Below are positions 1 to 9,790 of a DNA stretch of 64,000 nt, piece by piece. Below the pieces are notes generated by a model, which was not told where the DNA came from, made no database searches, and was given only the letters and a program-made list of their open reading frames with translations. Source of the DNA: Ascoidea asiatica (Eukaryota > Ascomycota > Saccharomycetes > Ascoideales > Ascoideaceae). Location of the stretch: the NCBI GenBank assembly GCA_001600695.1, contig BCKQ01000003.1, positions 310,001-374,000 of the forward strand, read 5' to 3'. Position numbers and translations under genes: made by a program. Numbering within the stretch: the stretch's first letter is position 1; every line of letters begins with the position of its first letter.

Positions 1-1990
1 AAGTTTTAGAAACTTCTGATGGTCTAAATTGATTTTTGTCATTTGAATCCTCTTTTATTTTATTAAATTCATCAATAGATTCTTTCTCAGCAATTTCAGC
101 TTCTTTAATTTTTTCATTAAGTTTTGTTGATAATTCAAGTCCACCATTTTCTTGCCAAGAGTTAAAGGCTTGAAATTTATTAAGTAATAATTTTCTAGCA
201 GAAAATATAAAAGAGGATTCTTTTCCATCATGTTCATGAGTTTTAACTTTTTTCAGATTTGCTAAAAATAATTTCACTTGACGTGATACTCTTTTTGAAC
301 ACATTATTAATATTGGACCACGATTTCTGATACTTTCTTTTGAAAGAGTTCTTTCATATAATATATCATCAATTATCATTGCTAAGTGTTCCCATTTAGG
401 TAATTCTTCTAAAATATATGATTTTGGTTTAGGATTTTCATTAGATTTTGAAAATGGATCATTAATAATTTCAAATACTCTTTTTCTTGAGAAACTATCA
501 ATAGTAGTTGCTTCAGGTAAAGATAACCATGGAGAACCATTATAAGTTGCAGAATTTGAACCAATTTTTGGTTTATCTTCATTAAGTATAGTTTTAAATT
601 TTGAATAAAAATCAATACAATCATCATTAATTAAAGATTCAAGTAAATCCTTTAAAACAGTTAAATCTTGAATCATTCTTTTTGTTGTCCAAGTTATTCT
701 ATGCCAATTTGTATCAAAGATTCCATGTAATCTAGATAAAAAAAAATCATCTAAGAATAAAGAAATTCTATCTTGTTTTAAAGAAACAGCAGATTTAACA
801 TTTTCAATTTCTTGTTCATTAAATAAATCACTATCAGCGGTTAAATCAGGATTATGTCTTTTAATTTCATTAACACAAGCTTCAATACAAGTTAAAATTG
901 CCATTTGAATTTGTTTCATTGAATTTGTCATATCAATTTTAAATTCAATTATATAACCAAATTTTGATTGATTATTTTTTTTTTTTAACATATTTAAAGA
1001 TTTTGAAATTTCAACATGAAATCTTGGCCATAAAAAACATTTTTTTAATTTCATATTTTTTAACATTTTATTTAAAGGATTTAAAATATTACCAATACCA
1101 TCATATTTTCCACTATTTAATAATTTTCTTGGATTATCAGATAAACATTTTAAAAAACCCCATTTATTTTTTGAACGATATAAATTAATGATAAAAGATT
1201 CATTTGAAGATTCAGTTATTTTTTCAGGATGTAAAAAAATTAAACCAGTAATAATATCTGGATCAACAATTTCAGATATTAAATCAACAATTAAAGCTCT
1301 TGAACTAATTGAGATTATACCACCTTTTTGATAAATAAGTTTTCTTTTATTTATGGTTGTTGCTTCATTATTTATATTTGTGAAAATTCTTTGAAATTGA
1401 TTTTGATTTTCATCATTTTCTTCGATTTCTTCGTTTTCTTCGCTTCCATTATTTTCATTATCATTATCATTATTAATATTAATATTACCAAATAAAGGAT
1501 CTTTAAAAGAATCCATCCAAGAAAGTTCAATTAATTCTTCTTCAATTTTTTCATTTTCAAAAGAATTTGCATTTAATAAGAAAATTAAACTTAATTTATT
1601 TACAGTTTTATTATCATTATTAATATTTTTTTTTTGTTTTAAAGAATATGGAGTACTTAAAATATGAAGTAAATTTGCAGTTATAATTTCTAAACCTAAA
1701 CCATTACCAGAAATTAATAACCCATCATTAATTAATAAATCTTGTAAAATTGATTGTTGAAATTTTAAAGGTAAAGAAGAAGATACATCAATTGGATTTT
1801 TATTTAGGTTATAAATTAAATTTGACTGATTAATTGTATTCGAATTTGATTGAATAGGTGTATTTGATTCAATTAATGGAATCTCAGTTTCAATTCTAAA
1901 ATCATTTACTTCATTATCAAGATTATTCTTATTATTAAATTCTTCCACTTCATCTTCATCAATTACAAAAAGAGGATTACCTCCACTCAT
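1..1990 (-). CDS. RAD1: RAD1 (XPF-family repair endonuclease subunit), N-terminal 663 codons
   Basis: Rad1 is the XPF-type subunit of the Rad1-Rad10 structure-specific endonuclease, which makes the 5' incision in nucleotide excision repair and trims flaps in recombination. The frame is open from the ATG at 1990-1988 to the window edge, so the C-terminal nuclease and HhH domains lie outside. What is visible is the inactive helicase-like half. Near the N-terminus is PLKFQQSILQDLL followed by a GNGLGLEIITANLLHIL stretch, which matches the Rad1 start. Further on come FLHPEKI, the block TNSMKQIQMAILTCIEACV, then NWHRITWTTKRM and SPWLSLPEATTIDSFSRKRVFE, all at the spacing expected for Rad1. An Asn/Asp/Glu-rich insert sits around residues 180-210. 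No frame break was seen. The next gene upstream is CAP1 on the same strand. Confidence 0.9.
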   Translation of the reverse strand, partial: MSGGNPLFVIDEDEVEEFNNKNNLDNEVNDFRIETEIPLIESNTPIQSNSNTINQSNLIYNLNKNPIDVSSSLPLKFQQSILQDLLINDGLLISGNGLGLEIITANLLHILSTPYSLKQKKNINNDNKTVNKLSLIFLLNANSFENEKIEEELIELSWMDSFKDPLFGNININNDNDNENNGSEENEEIEENDENQNQFQRIFTNINNEATTINKRKLIYQKGGIISISSRALIVDLISEIVDPDIITGLIFLHPEKITESSNESFIINLYRSKNKWGFLKCLSDNPRKLLNSGKYDGIGNILNPLNKMLKNMKLKKCFLWPRFHVEISKSLNMLKKKNNQSKFGYIIEFKIDMTNSMKQIQMAILTCIEACVNEIKRHNPDLTADSDLFNEQEIENVKSAVSLKQDRISLFLDDFFLSRLHGIFDTNWHRITWTTKRMIQDLTVLKDLLESLINDDCIDFYSKFKTILNEDKPKIGSNSATYNGSPWLSLPEATTIDSFSRKRVFEIINDPFSKSNENPKPKSYILEELPKWEHLAMIIDDILYERTLSKESIRNRGPILIMCSKRVSRQVKLFLANLKKVKTHEHDGKESSFIFSARKLLLNKFQAFNSWQENGGLELSTKLNEKIKEAEIAEKESIDEFNKIKEDSNDKNQFRPSEVSKT

Positions 1991-2217
1991 GTTATAATAA
2001 AATCATTTATTTCTTCTACAGTAAATATATCAAAAGATAAATAAATAAAAAGAATAATTAAAATATAAATATAAATTCAAATATAAATTTAAAAATTGTA
2101 GCGTTAAAAAATAAATAAAAGTGTATAAAAAGCTATGAAGTAAAAATGCGGAATCAGTTGAAACCAGAATTATGGAACTACTAAGTACGTTATATTAAAA
2201 TGAAATTATTTTATTTA

Positions 2218-3111
2218 TTATTCTTTGATTCCAGAAACATTTTTACCAAGATTATAATTACCAATGGCAGTACCCCAATTAATTTTACTTCTAGTTATTG
2301 GTAATTGTCTTCTTAAATTTTTAAAATTATTTTGATTTAATTTAAAAAATTTTAATTGTAAAATTTTTTGAAAATTATTTTCAAATGAATTAATTTGATT
2401 AATTATATCATTTTTATTAATATTTAATAAATTTAAAGATTTTATTGATTTTAATCTAACATTACCATCTTCAAAATAATGTACATCAATTTTAATTTGA
2501 CCGAATAATTTTTTTGTTGAATTTGTATAAATATAATGAGAAGACCAATTACCATTCCAAAAATTAGATGGATTAAATTTATTATTTAAAATTATTATAA
2601 TAAATTTATCAAGATCATCATCAATTGGTAAAAGAGTATAAGCAATTTGATTTTTATTATTACTATTGTTATTAATTAATTTATAATGTTCATTAATATA
2701 AATTGATAATTTATCATAAAAGTTTTTAAAATCATAAGTTAATTCACTATCAAATTTTTCAGTATGTATAACTTTATTATTAATTAAATCAACATTAAAA
2801 AATTTATGAATATTATAATCAAAAAATTTATTTGTTGAACTATCATAATTAAATTTTGATAAGATTAAATTGTTTGAATTATATTTGATTAATTTGAAAT
2901 TTAGATTTTTATCATTATCATTATCATTATCATTATCATTATCTTTATCTTTATCATTACCTAAGATTGAAGATAAGATTGAAGAATTCAATTGAGTTGA
3001 AATATCTTTATTTTCAACAATTGAATTTAAATCATTGATTATTTCTTTTGTTTCACCAGGAGGAGCATCTGCAATAAAATCATCAGATATGGATTGAAAT
3101 GCATCTGTCAT
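2218..3111 (-). CDS. CAP1: F-actin-capping protein alpha subunit
   Basis: Alpha subunit of the CapZ-type heterodimer that caps barbed ends of actin filaments at cortical patches; its partner would be Cap2. The 297-residue frame (S. cerevisiae Cap1 is 268) opens with a short acidic part containing DAPPGETKEIINDL, typical of the family N-terminus. It ends with the highly conserved RRQLPITRSKINWGTAIGNY block, the alpha-subunit signature. The central SHYIYTNSTKKLFGQIKIDVHYFEDGNVRL region also fits the family. A (Asp-Asn) run near residues 52-67 is a lineage-specific insertion. The start is the only ATG compatible with the family N-terminus. It lies tandem with RAD1 (227 bp apart) and divergent from RTN1. 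Confidence 0.93.
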   Translation of the reverse strand: MTDAFQSISDDFIADAPPGETKEIINDLNSIVENKDISTQLNSSILSSILGNDKDKDNDNDNDNDNDKNLNFKLIKYNSNNLILSKFNYDSSTNKFFDYNIHKFFNVDLINNKVIHTEKFDSELTYDFKNFYDKLSIYINEHYKLINNNSNNKNQIAYTLLPIDDDLDKFIIIILNNKFNPSNFWNGNWSSHYIYTNSTKKLFGQIKIDVHYFEDGNVRLKSIKSLNLLNINKNDIINQINSFENNFQKILQLKFFKLNQNNFKNLRRQLPITRSKINWGTAIGNYNLGKNVSGIKE

Positions 3112-4880
3112 TATAATGAAAGTATTTAATTATTGATTATCGTTTATTATTTATGATTCCAATTGCAATATTTCTGTTTAATTTTGTTATTCTTTTTATT
3201 AATTTCATTATCCTATTGACTATCATTATGATCAGTGCTTTTTACCACCACTGCAGTCAACGTTACTTAGATTCTGATACTCAATCTTAAGTTCCTCGAG
3301 CATAAAAGCATAAATGAACAGCACTAAGCTACTGAGCTTAAAAAAAAAAGGCAATCACGTGAGCATTAGTCAGTGCTGAATCAGCAAAAAAATATAATCC
3401 GTGAGGTTTGAAATCCACGGGGTTTTATTACCGCGGGGTCTACACTGGAAAAATATGCACTTAGCAGTGAAAACGAGCAAATTAGCATGTGAGCGCGGCA
3501 GAGACCAGGGATATGGATTTAATTGATAGTAATGCAGTTCTAAGTTTAACAAAGCAACTGGCTGCTAGCTGGTTGCGTGCCCTTTTAGCAACGCAATTCT
3601 ATTCCTGGCCAAATGGCATCACACTAAATGCACACAACCCAAGGATTATCACAATACAAAACAATATTCTTCAATCTCATTCAATCAGATACAATTGAAG
3701 CAAAAAAATAGTGTGACTTGAGTCCCTATTTATTAGAAGATTGGCTGTTATTAATGATAATCAATTTAATATATATATAACTATGGATTTTGGAAGTGTC
3801 TCTACATAGAGTAAATTTTAGAGAGAAGAACCTTATTGGTGGTGGGTGGTTTAGAAATACGAAGTCTTCTGCTATTTTCCATATTAAATTCTTTCTCTGC
3901 TTTAAGCAAAACGTAAATACTACAACTCAGAGACGAAGAAAACAGCTCAGGTGACTCTCTACCGCTCCGTCCGTGGCAATTGTGTGCACATGCAATCTAG
4001 AAAACCATTGGAGTAAAGTGAGATCTAGAGAATGCATCTAGAATGCGTCTGAGTGGAATTTCAGATGCTGTCCCGGACTGGGAGACCTGGTGAATTCAGT
4101 GAATTGCTATCCCTTTCTTTATTGCTGCTGGGATTTGTCGCTGGTTCTGCGTGTGAAATTGCGCTCCTGACTCAGCTCAGGCATCTAACCCTAACACACT
4201 GGCTGGCACAGGCATCTAGCACACCTATTCAATTGTCTCTATCAATGCCATTGCTATTATTGCTACTACTCTTACTACTGCTACTGCTACTGCTACTGCT
4301 ATCTCTTCTTCCACTACACTAACACCACGCCCTCCTGCTGCTATCTCTATCAATTCCACTTCCACTTCCACTTCCACTATCAAATATGAATTGAATATGA
4401 ATTACCGCTGAGAATAGAACAAGAGCATGATAACCACCAAATAACACTAAAAACACTAAAAATACTAGCACTTTTACTCCCGGTAAGAATACTCTTTTTT
4501 GCACTGTTTACACTGCTTTTATTTATTTTTTTATCAATTATCAAAGAAAATTTTTACTGTGTTTCTACCGTAAGATAACTCTCTCTCTCTCTCTCTCTCT
4601 CTCTCACTTTGCATTTCTACAAATTTACATCCTTTTTTGCTTTTTAAAATTCTTACTTTCAATTTCCTGAAGTTGATTCTATTCTTTTATTCTTTTATTC
4701 TTTTTTTCTTTTATTCTTTTTATTAATCAATTACTTGTCAATTAATTAATTAAATAATTATATATATCAATATATAAATATTATAATAATAATAAAATAT
4801 TCAACTATTTAAATAATTCTTTCAAATTATCAATTATAATAATCAATTATCAAATAATTTAAAGTAAAAAAAAAAAAAAA
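3112..4880. promoter_or_regulatory. Divergent intergenic region CAP1/RTN1 with GC-rich islands
   Basis: No credible gene. Two GC-richer blocks (about 3236-3610 and 3840-4330) stand out from the AT-rich flanks. They hold a CACGTG E-box (3356-3361), two GAGACC words (3501-3506, 4083-4088), and a small hairpin with arms CCGTG/CACGG near 3400-3420. Simple repeats follow: a TGCTAC-type run near 4270-4300, CCACTT units near 4358, and a (CT) tract at 4579-4605. The last 130 bp before RTN1 are AT-rich and end in a poly-A run just before the ATG. Open frames here are Leu/Ser repeats produced by the microsatellites. Confidence 0.6.
4579..4605. repeat. (CT)n microsatellite upstream of RTN1
   Basis: Uninterrupted CT dinucleotide tract of about 27 bp, roughly 280 bp upstream of the RTN1 start. 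A similar tract lies upstream of the kinase gene near 61537. Confidence 0.9.
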
Positions 4881-5807
4881 ATGTCTTCAATTCCTCCTCC
4901 AGTAAATTCTGTTCCATTACAAACAACTCCTTTATCATCATCATCTATTCCAACTACTCATTCTACTACTTCATCCTCATCTAAATTATCTCCATGTGGA
5001 AATTCTGGTTCATGTTCAACTTTTTCAATATTAAAATGGGATAATCCTCAAAAAACTGGTAAAATTTTTGCATCAATTATTTTATCTTTATTATCATTTA
5101 AATATCTTAATTTATTAAATATTTTTTTTCATTTTTCTTTTATTGCTTTATTTATTTCTGCAGCTGCTGAATATTTAGGTAAATTAATTACTGGTAATGG
5201 GTTTGTATCTCATTTTAAACCAATGAATTCAAATAAATGTTCAAATATATTCAATAATATAATCTTACCTCATATTTCAATTTTAATAAAAAATTTAGAA
5301 TTAAATATTCAAAATTTATTTTATTCAAATGATGTTGAAAAAACTTTAAAAGCTGCAGGTTTATCTTATTTATTATATAAAATTACTTCTTGGTTTTCTT
5401 TATATACTTTAGTTTTCTCTTGTATTTGTTTTACTTTCACAGTTCCTGCAATTTATTCAAAATTTCAAACTGAAATTGATAATGGTGTAATTACTTATAC
5501 TAATTTAGCAAAAGAAAAAGCAATTAATTTACAATCTGTTGCTCAAGAAAAATCAAAACCATTATTAGCAAAAGCAAGTTCTAAATTTTCTCCAATTACA
5601 AATTTTTATAATAAAAAATTTCCAACAAGAACTGCAACTACAACCGTTAAATCAACTGAAAATTCAACTAATTCATTAAATAATAATATTAATTTACCTT
5701 CTGTTCCAATCTCAAATCCAGAATTTGTTCAATCAAAATCAAATCAAATTCCATCAAATTTAAATTTTGGAATAGAAAAAACAAAACAACAAATTAATTC
5801 ATTATAA
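4881..5807 (+). CDS. RTN1: Reticulon-like protein
   Basis: Reticulons are ER membrane hairpin proteins that stabilise tubule curvature. Residues 1-50 are a Ser/Thr/Pro-rich cytosolic leader. The reticulon homology domain starts at LKWDNPQKTGKIF (51-63). It continues with a first long hydrophobic segment (about 62-98), a roughly 60-residue hydrophilic loop, and a second long hydrophobic segment (about 158-190) ending near PAIYSKF. A lower-complexity C-terminal tail follows. The two 30-plus-residue hairpins are the diagnostic layout. Length (308) is close to S. cerevisiae Rtn1 (295). The start follows an A-run and is the first ATG of the frame. It could equally be called RTN2, since the duplicates differ mainly in the tail. 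Confidence 0.88.
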   Translation: MSSIPPPVNSVPLQTTPLSSSSIPTTHSTTSSSSKLSPCGNSGSCSTFSILKWDNPQKTGKIFASIILSLLSFKYLNLLNIFFHFSFIALFISAAAEYLGKLITGNGFVSHFKPMNSNKCSNIFNNIILPHISILIKNLELNIQNLFYSNDVEKTLKAAGLSYLLYKITSWFSLYTLVFSCICFTFTVPAIYSKFQTEIDNGVITYTNLAKEKAINLQSVAQEKSKPLLAKASSKFSPITNFYNKKFPTRTATTTVKSTENSTNSLNNNINLPSVPISNPEFVQSKSNQIPSNLNFGIEKTKQQINSL

Positions 5808-7715
5808 TTATAATCTTAATTAATTATAATGATATATATATATATACTTTTAGAAGTATGTCTGTCTACTTGGGAAATTTTATATAATAAAATTATATTA
5901 TGTTATGTTATGATATGTTATGATAAATGATAAATGGTAAATTATATATATAATTTATATATTTAATTAAACAAAGGTAATAATGAATGGGATAAATAAA
6001 CATATATACGCTCAACTCAATTAAATTTAATTTTCCTCATAAACTATTCTCTACTTATTTTTCTAATTATTTTTTTCATCTATTTTTCTATTAAAAAATA
6101 TAATATTCAAATCTATTTGAATTCCTTTGATATTTTTTGAAATTTTTTTTTTTTACAATACTTTAATACTTTAATACTTTAATACTTTTAATACTTTGAT
6201 TATTTTACTTATTTACGTTCAATTGATTTATATTATCAGAATATTGTCGCTTTTTATTTATTACTATTTTTATAATTATTATCGTTATTACCATTGCTAT
6301 TATTATTATTATTACTACTATTATTACAATTATATTATTATTATTATTATTATCGTTTTCCTTATCCTTAGTTCCTTTTTTCAAATAACGTTACTAATTT
6401 TTTTATTCTTTCTAACAATACTTTTTACAATTGATTCAAATTCTTGATTTACAAATTTTTATTCTATTTAATTTCACATTTCATTATTTTAAAAATTTCT
6501 ATTTTACTATAATATCGTATTGTGAGGTATTTATTTACTTATTTTACTTTACCATACTATAGTAATTCAAATTTTATTTTAATACTTATAATTGTTTTTT
6601 TTTGTTTTCATTTAATCTACATTTAATTTATCTAATTTATCAATTCAATCAACTATATATTTTGAACTTAATCCTCTATATTTCTCAAACAATCTACTTC
6701 AAAAGTCAAATTGACTGATATTTCAACCCATTTCAAATTTGGTAATTAAAACTATTCTCATCATTCAAACTTACTCTGTTTTTTTTCTCAAGTCTTAGAT
6801 ATAATATCCTCAATTTCTTTAAGTTCTTTGACCTCTATTTTTACTATTACTTCTATCCAATTTCTCCTTTAATTTGAACCAAATTTTTATTATTTCACAG
6901 TTATTTACCTGTTTTATTGTCTTAGTAAATAGGGGTAAATCCTCACAAGAGCAAAGTGTCCCAATTAGGAATAAAATCTCGCTTGAGACCCCTTGTTTGT
7001 TTTCCAAGAATCTTATTTTTTACCCGAAGTATTTACAGTCACATGTCTCTGCTAGGACTACCACAAAGATGATCTTAAATAAAACCTGAATATCAGCTGA
7101 CCCGAGTCACATGATAGAAATTTACCCACGTGCTTGAAGTCCATCACTTCCGCTTCTTACGAACTCTTCTTGCCTCCGGATTTGTCTTACATCCGCCATT
7201 GTCAACTGTTTAATGCTGATATTGCAAATCACCCATGAAAAAGCATACCGACACTAACAAAAAATTGTATTTATTAACGCTTTTACAATTTCGTCAATAT
7301 TCAATACTGTAGTTAAATTCATACTCTATTAAAATACTCTTTATTCTTTTATTAAATTCTTCAATAATATCTATAATCTTTTAATTCTTTTGAATTGCCT
7401 TAGATTCTTTCATAACAAAACTATTAATGTATTTATAAATTAATCAAAATATGAATCCTATTATTTAATTCCCATAACTTTCATTTTATTTTGATTTTGA
7501 TTTCAAAAATATTTATTTCTATCTCATCGGGAAATAATCAACGATAATTTGGTATAAAATTTTACTCAATAAAGAATTGTAAAAATAATCAAAGGATTAT
7601 AGAAAAAAAAAATCTATAACAAAGCTTTAGAATAATTCATTTATTATTATTTAGCCATATACTAAGAAAAATAGGAAAAATAGGATAAAAAATAAACTTT
7701 TTTACTTTAATAGAA
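5808..7715. other. Intergenic region RTN1 to OCA4-like gene
   Basis: About 1.9 kb without a supportable gene. It is AT-rich with simple repeats, including five 8-bp TACTTTAA units at about 6159-6199 and TAT/ATT-rich runs at 6250-6360 that create a spurious Tyr/Ile frame. A GC-richer block at about 6920-7240 is the likely OCA4 promoter. It carries GAGACC (6985-6990), a Reb1-like TTACCCG (7020-7026), a GTCACATG word near 7106, and CACGTG (7127-7132). Confidence 0.55.
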
Positions 7716-9790
7716 ATGTTGGTTCCTCCAGCTAATTTTAACCTAGTTGAAACTGGTATATGTATGTTTTTTTTTTCTTTATTTCTTTTTTTTTAAATCA
7801 TTAATCATTGAAAAGATTTTCAAGAGAGCTTAAAAAGAAATCAAAAGAATCAATTACTAATTATTAAACATTTTTTCAACTAATTTCTTGAATTTCATGA
7901 ATTATTTTGATTTTTTTAATTATAATTTTAGATCGATGTTCAAAAATTGATCAAATAAATTTTCAATTTTTAAAAAATTTAAATTTAAAATCAATTGTTT
8001 TATTAGATGTTGAAAAACCTTCAAGAGTTTTTAAAAATTTCTTAGAAGAAAATAAAATTAAATTATATCAATTAGGTAATCAATCTGAAAATGAAATTCA
8101 TAATTATAATGAATTTGAAAATGATAATAATAATATTAATAACAATATTGAAATTGATAAAAGGAAATCAAATATAGAATATATTCAAACTTATAACTCT
8201 AATTTCAATTCAAACTATAGCTCAAATTTGATTTCAAATAATAATTCAGTTAACAAATCAAATAAAAAATCAACCGTTTTTAAATACTTAGACCCTTCAT
8301 TAAGTTCAAATTCAAATTCAAAGTCTGATGATTGGATGTTAATTAAAAAAAATTTAATTATAAAAATTTTTGAAATTTTATTAAATAAAAAAAATTATAA
8401 TCTAATTTTAATTGATCAATCTCAAATTATTATAAGTTTATTAAGAAAATTACTAAAATGGTCTTTTACTTCAATTATTAATGAATATAGATTATATTCA
8501 AATAAAAATTCAAATTATTTTGCTGAAATTTTTTTAGAAATTATAACTTTTAAATTATTACCTTCAAATTATATTAAAAAAGTTAAAGATAAATCAAAAG
8601 ATAAAATAAAAGATAAATCAAAACATGAATTAAAAGAAATTTCAATCAATAGTTCAATTGATAATTCAATTGATCAATCAAATTTAAAAATTTCTGAAAA
8701 TAAAAATCAAATTCAAATTCCTTTATCTAATTCAAAATTAAATTCTAAATTTAATTCAAACTTAAACTTTAAATCAAATAGTTATAGTCAATCTAATACA
8801 AATAAAAGAAATAATTTCAATTCCTATAATCAATTAAATCCAATAAATTCTTATAATTCTTATAACTCTTATCATTCTCCAGTAACTTTAAATCAATATA
8901 ATAATTCATCTAATAGTTTATCTAATAATACAAACATAGATAATAGCCCAATTAATAGTTTAGATAATGAATCTTCTAAATCTCCTCAAATTCCAGAAAT
9001 ATTACTAAAAAAGATTGAAAATAGAAAAACTAAATCAAAATCTAAAAAGAATTCAACTATAAAATCTGATGCTCCAATTATCTTAAATCAAAAACAACTC
9101 AATAAAAAACATAAAAAATCAGTTTTGACTGATAAATTAATCAAACTTAATCTAAACTCTAACCCAGCATCTTCAAATTCAAATTCAAATTCAAATTCAA
9201 CTGATACTTCAAAATTTAGTCATAAAGATTACGATAATTTTTACAATTCTTCTTCAAAAGTTTCAGAAAATTCATATCATACTCAATTAATAAAAACAAG
9301 TACCATTTCAAATCATTCTTCTCATAATATTTCTCAAGATATAATATCGAAAACTATTTACAGTACTTCAAATTCAAGCTCAAATTTAAATACTTTAAAA
9401 ACTGAAGCTAGTTTGTCTATAACTTTACCAAATTTATCAAAAATATCTTCTTCTACTTTAGATACTTCAATTTCTTCATTATCTTCTATAACATTATCTC
9501 CAATTTTATTAAATGATATGGATCACATACATGATATCAATGATATAAAAGATATCAATGAACTTAATAAAATAAAAACAAATCAATCTGATATGTTTAA
9601 TTCAAACTTAAACAATGATTCAATTGGTGAAAATGAGATTAAGGATTATAATTTTTATAAACCATTAGAGAAAAATTATTTTAATGTGAAAGTTATCAAA
9701 ATTAGATTACCTAATGAGGAATTATTACCGGATTGGTTTATATTTCAAAGAGATATGTGGGAAGAAGAATTCAGTCTTTTAAATAAATAA
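7716..9790 (+). CDS. OCA4: OCA4-like inactive tyrosine-phosphatase-family protein, join(7716..7761,7932..9790)
   Basis: Belongs to the Siw14/Oca dual-specificity phosphatase family; Oca4 is implicated in the Oca/inositol-pyrophosphate group in S. cerevisiae. Exon 1 (7716-7761) encodes MLVPPANFNLVETGI. Exon 2 resumes with YRCSKIDQINFQFL, and the joined codon TAT restores the GIYRCS family block. The spliced protein is 634 aa, against about 360 in S. cerevisiae. Conserved parts are residues 1-70 (to LEENKIKLYQLG), about 150-215 (LLRKLLKWSFTSIINEYR), and the extreme C-terminus (LPDWFIFQRDMWEEEF). Between the last two lies a Ser/Asn/Lys-rich insertion of some 350 residues. The position where an active member has HCxxGxxR reads LILIDQSQIIISLLRKL, so the catalytic Cys and Arg are absent. 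I therefore infer a pseudophosphatase, as I recall for S. cerevisiae Oca4. Splicing is inferred, not shown. Confidence 0.82.
7762..7931 (+). other. Spliceosomal intron in OCA4-like gene
   Basis: 170-nt intron with donor GTATGT at 7762-7767, a TACTAAT branch-point-like word at 7855-7861, a T-rich tract, and acceptor TTTTAG ending at 7931. Removing it fuses GGT ATA T with AT CGA TGT, giving the family sequence GIYRCS. That is strong support for both boundaries. Confidence 0.88.

Noticed and set aside
4053-4322. 89-codon frame with a Leu run
   Set aside because: The Leu run comes from a TGCTAC-type microsatellite in the RTN1 promoter.
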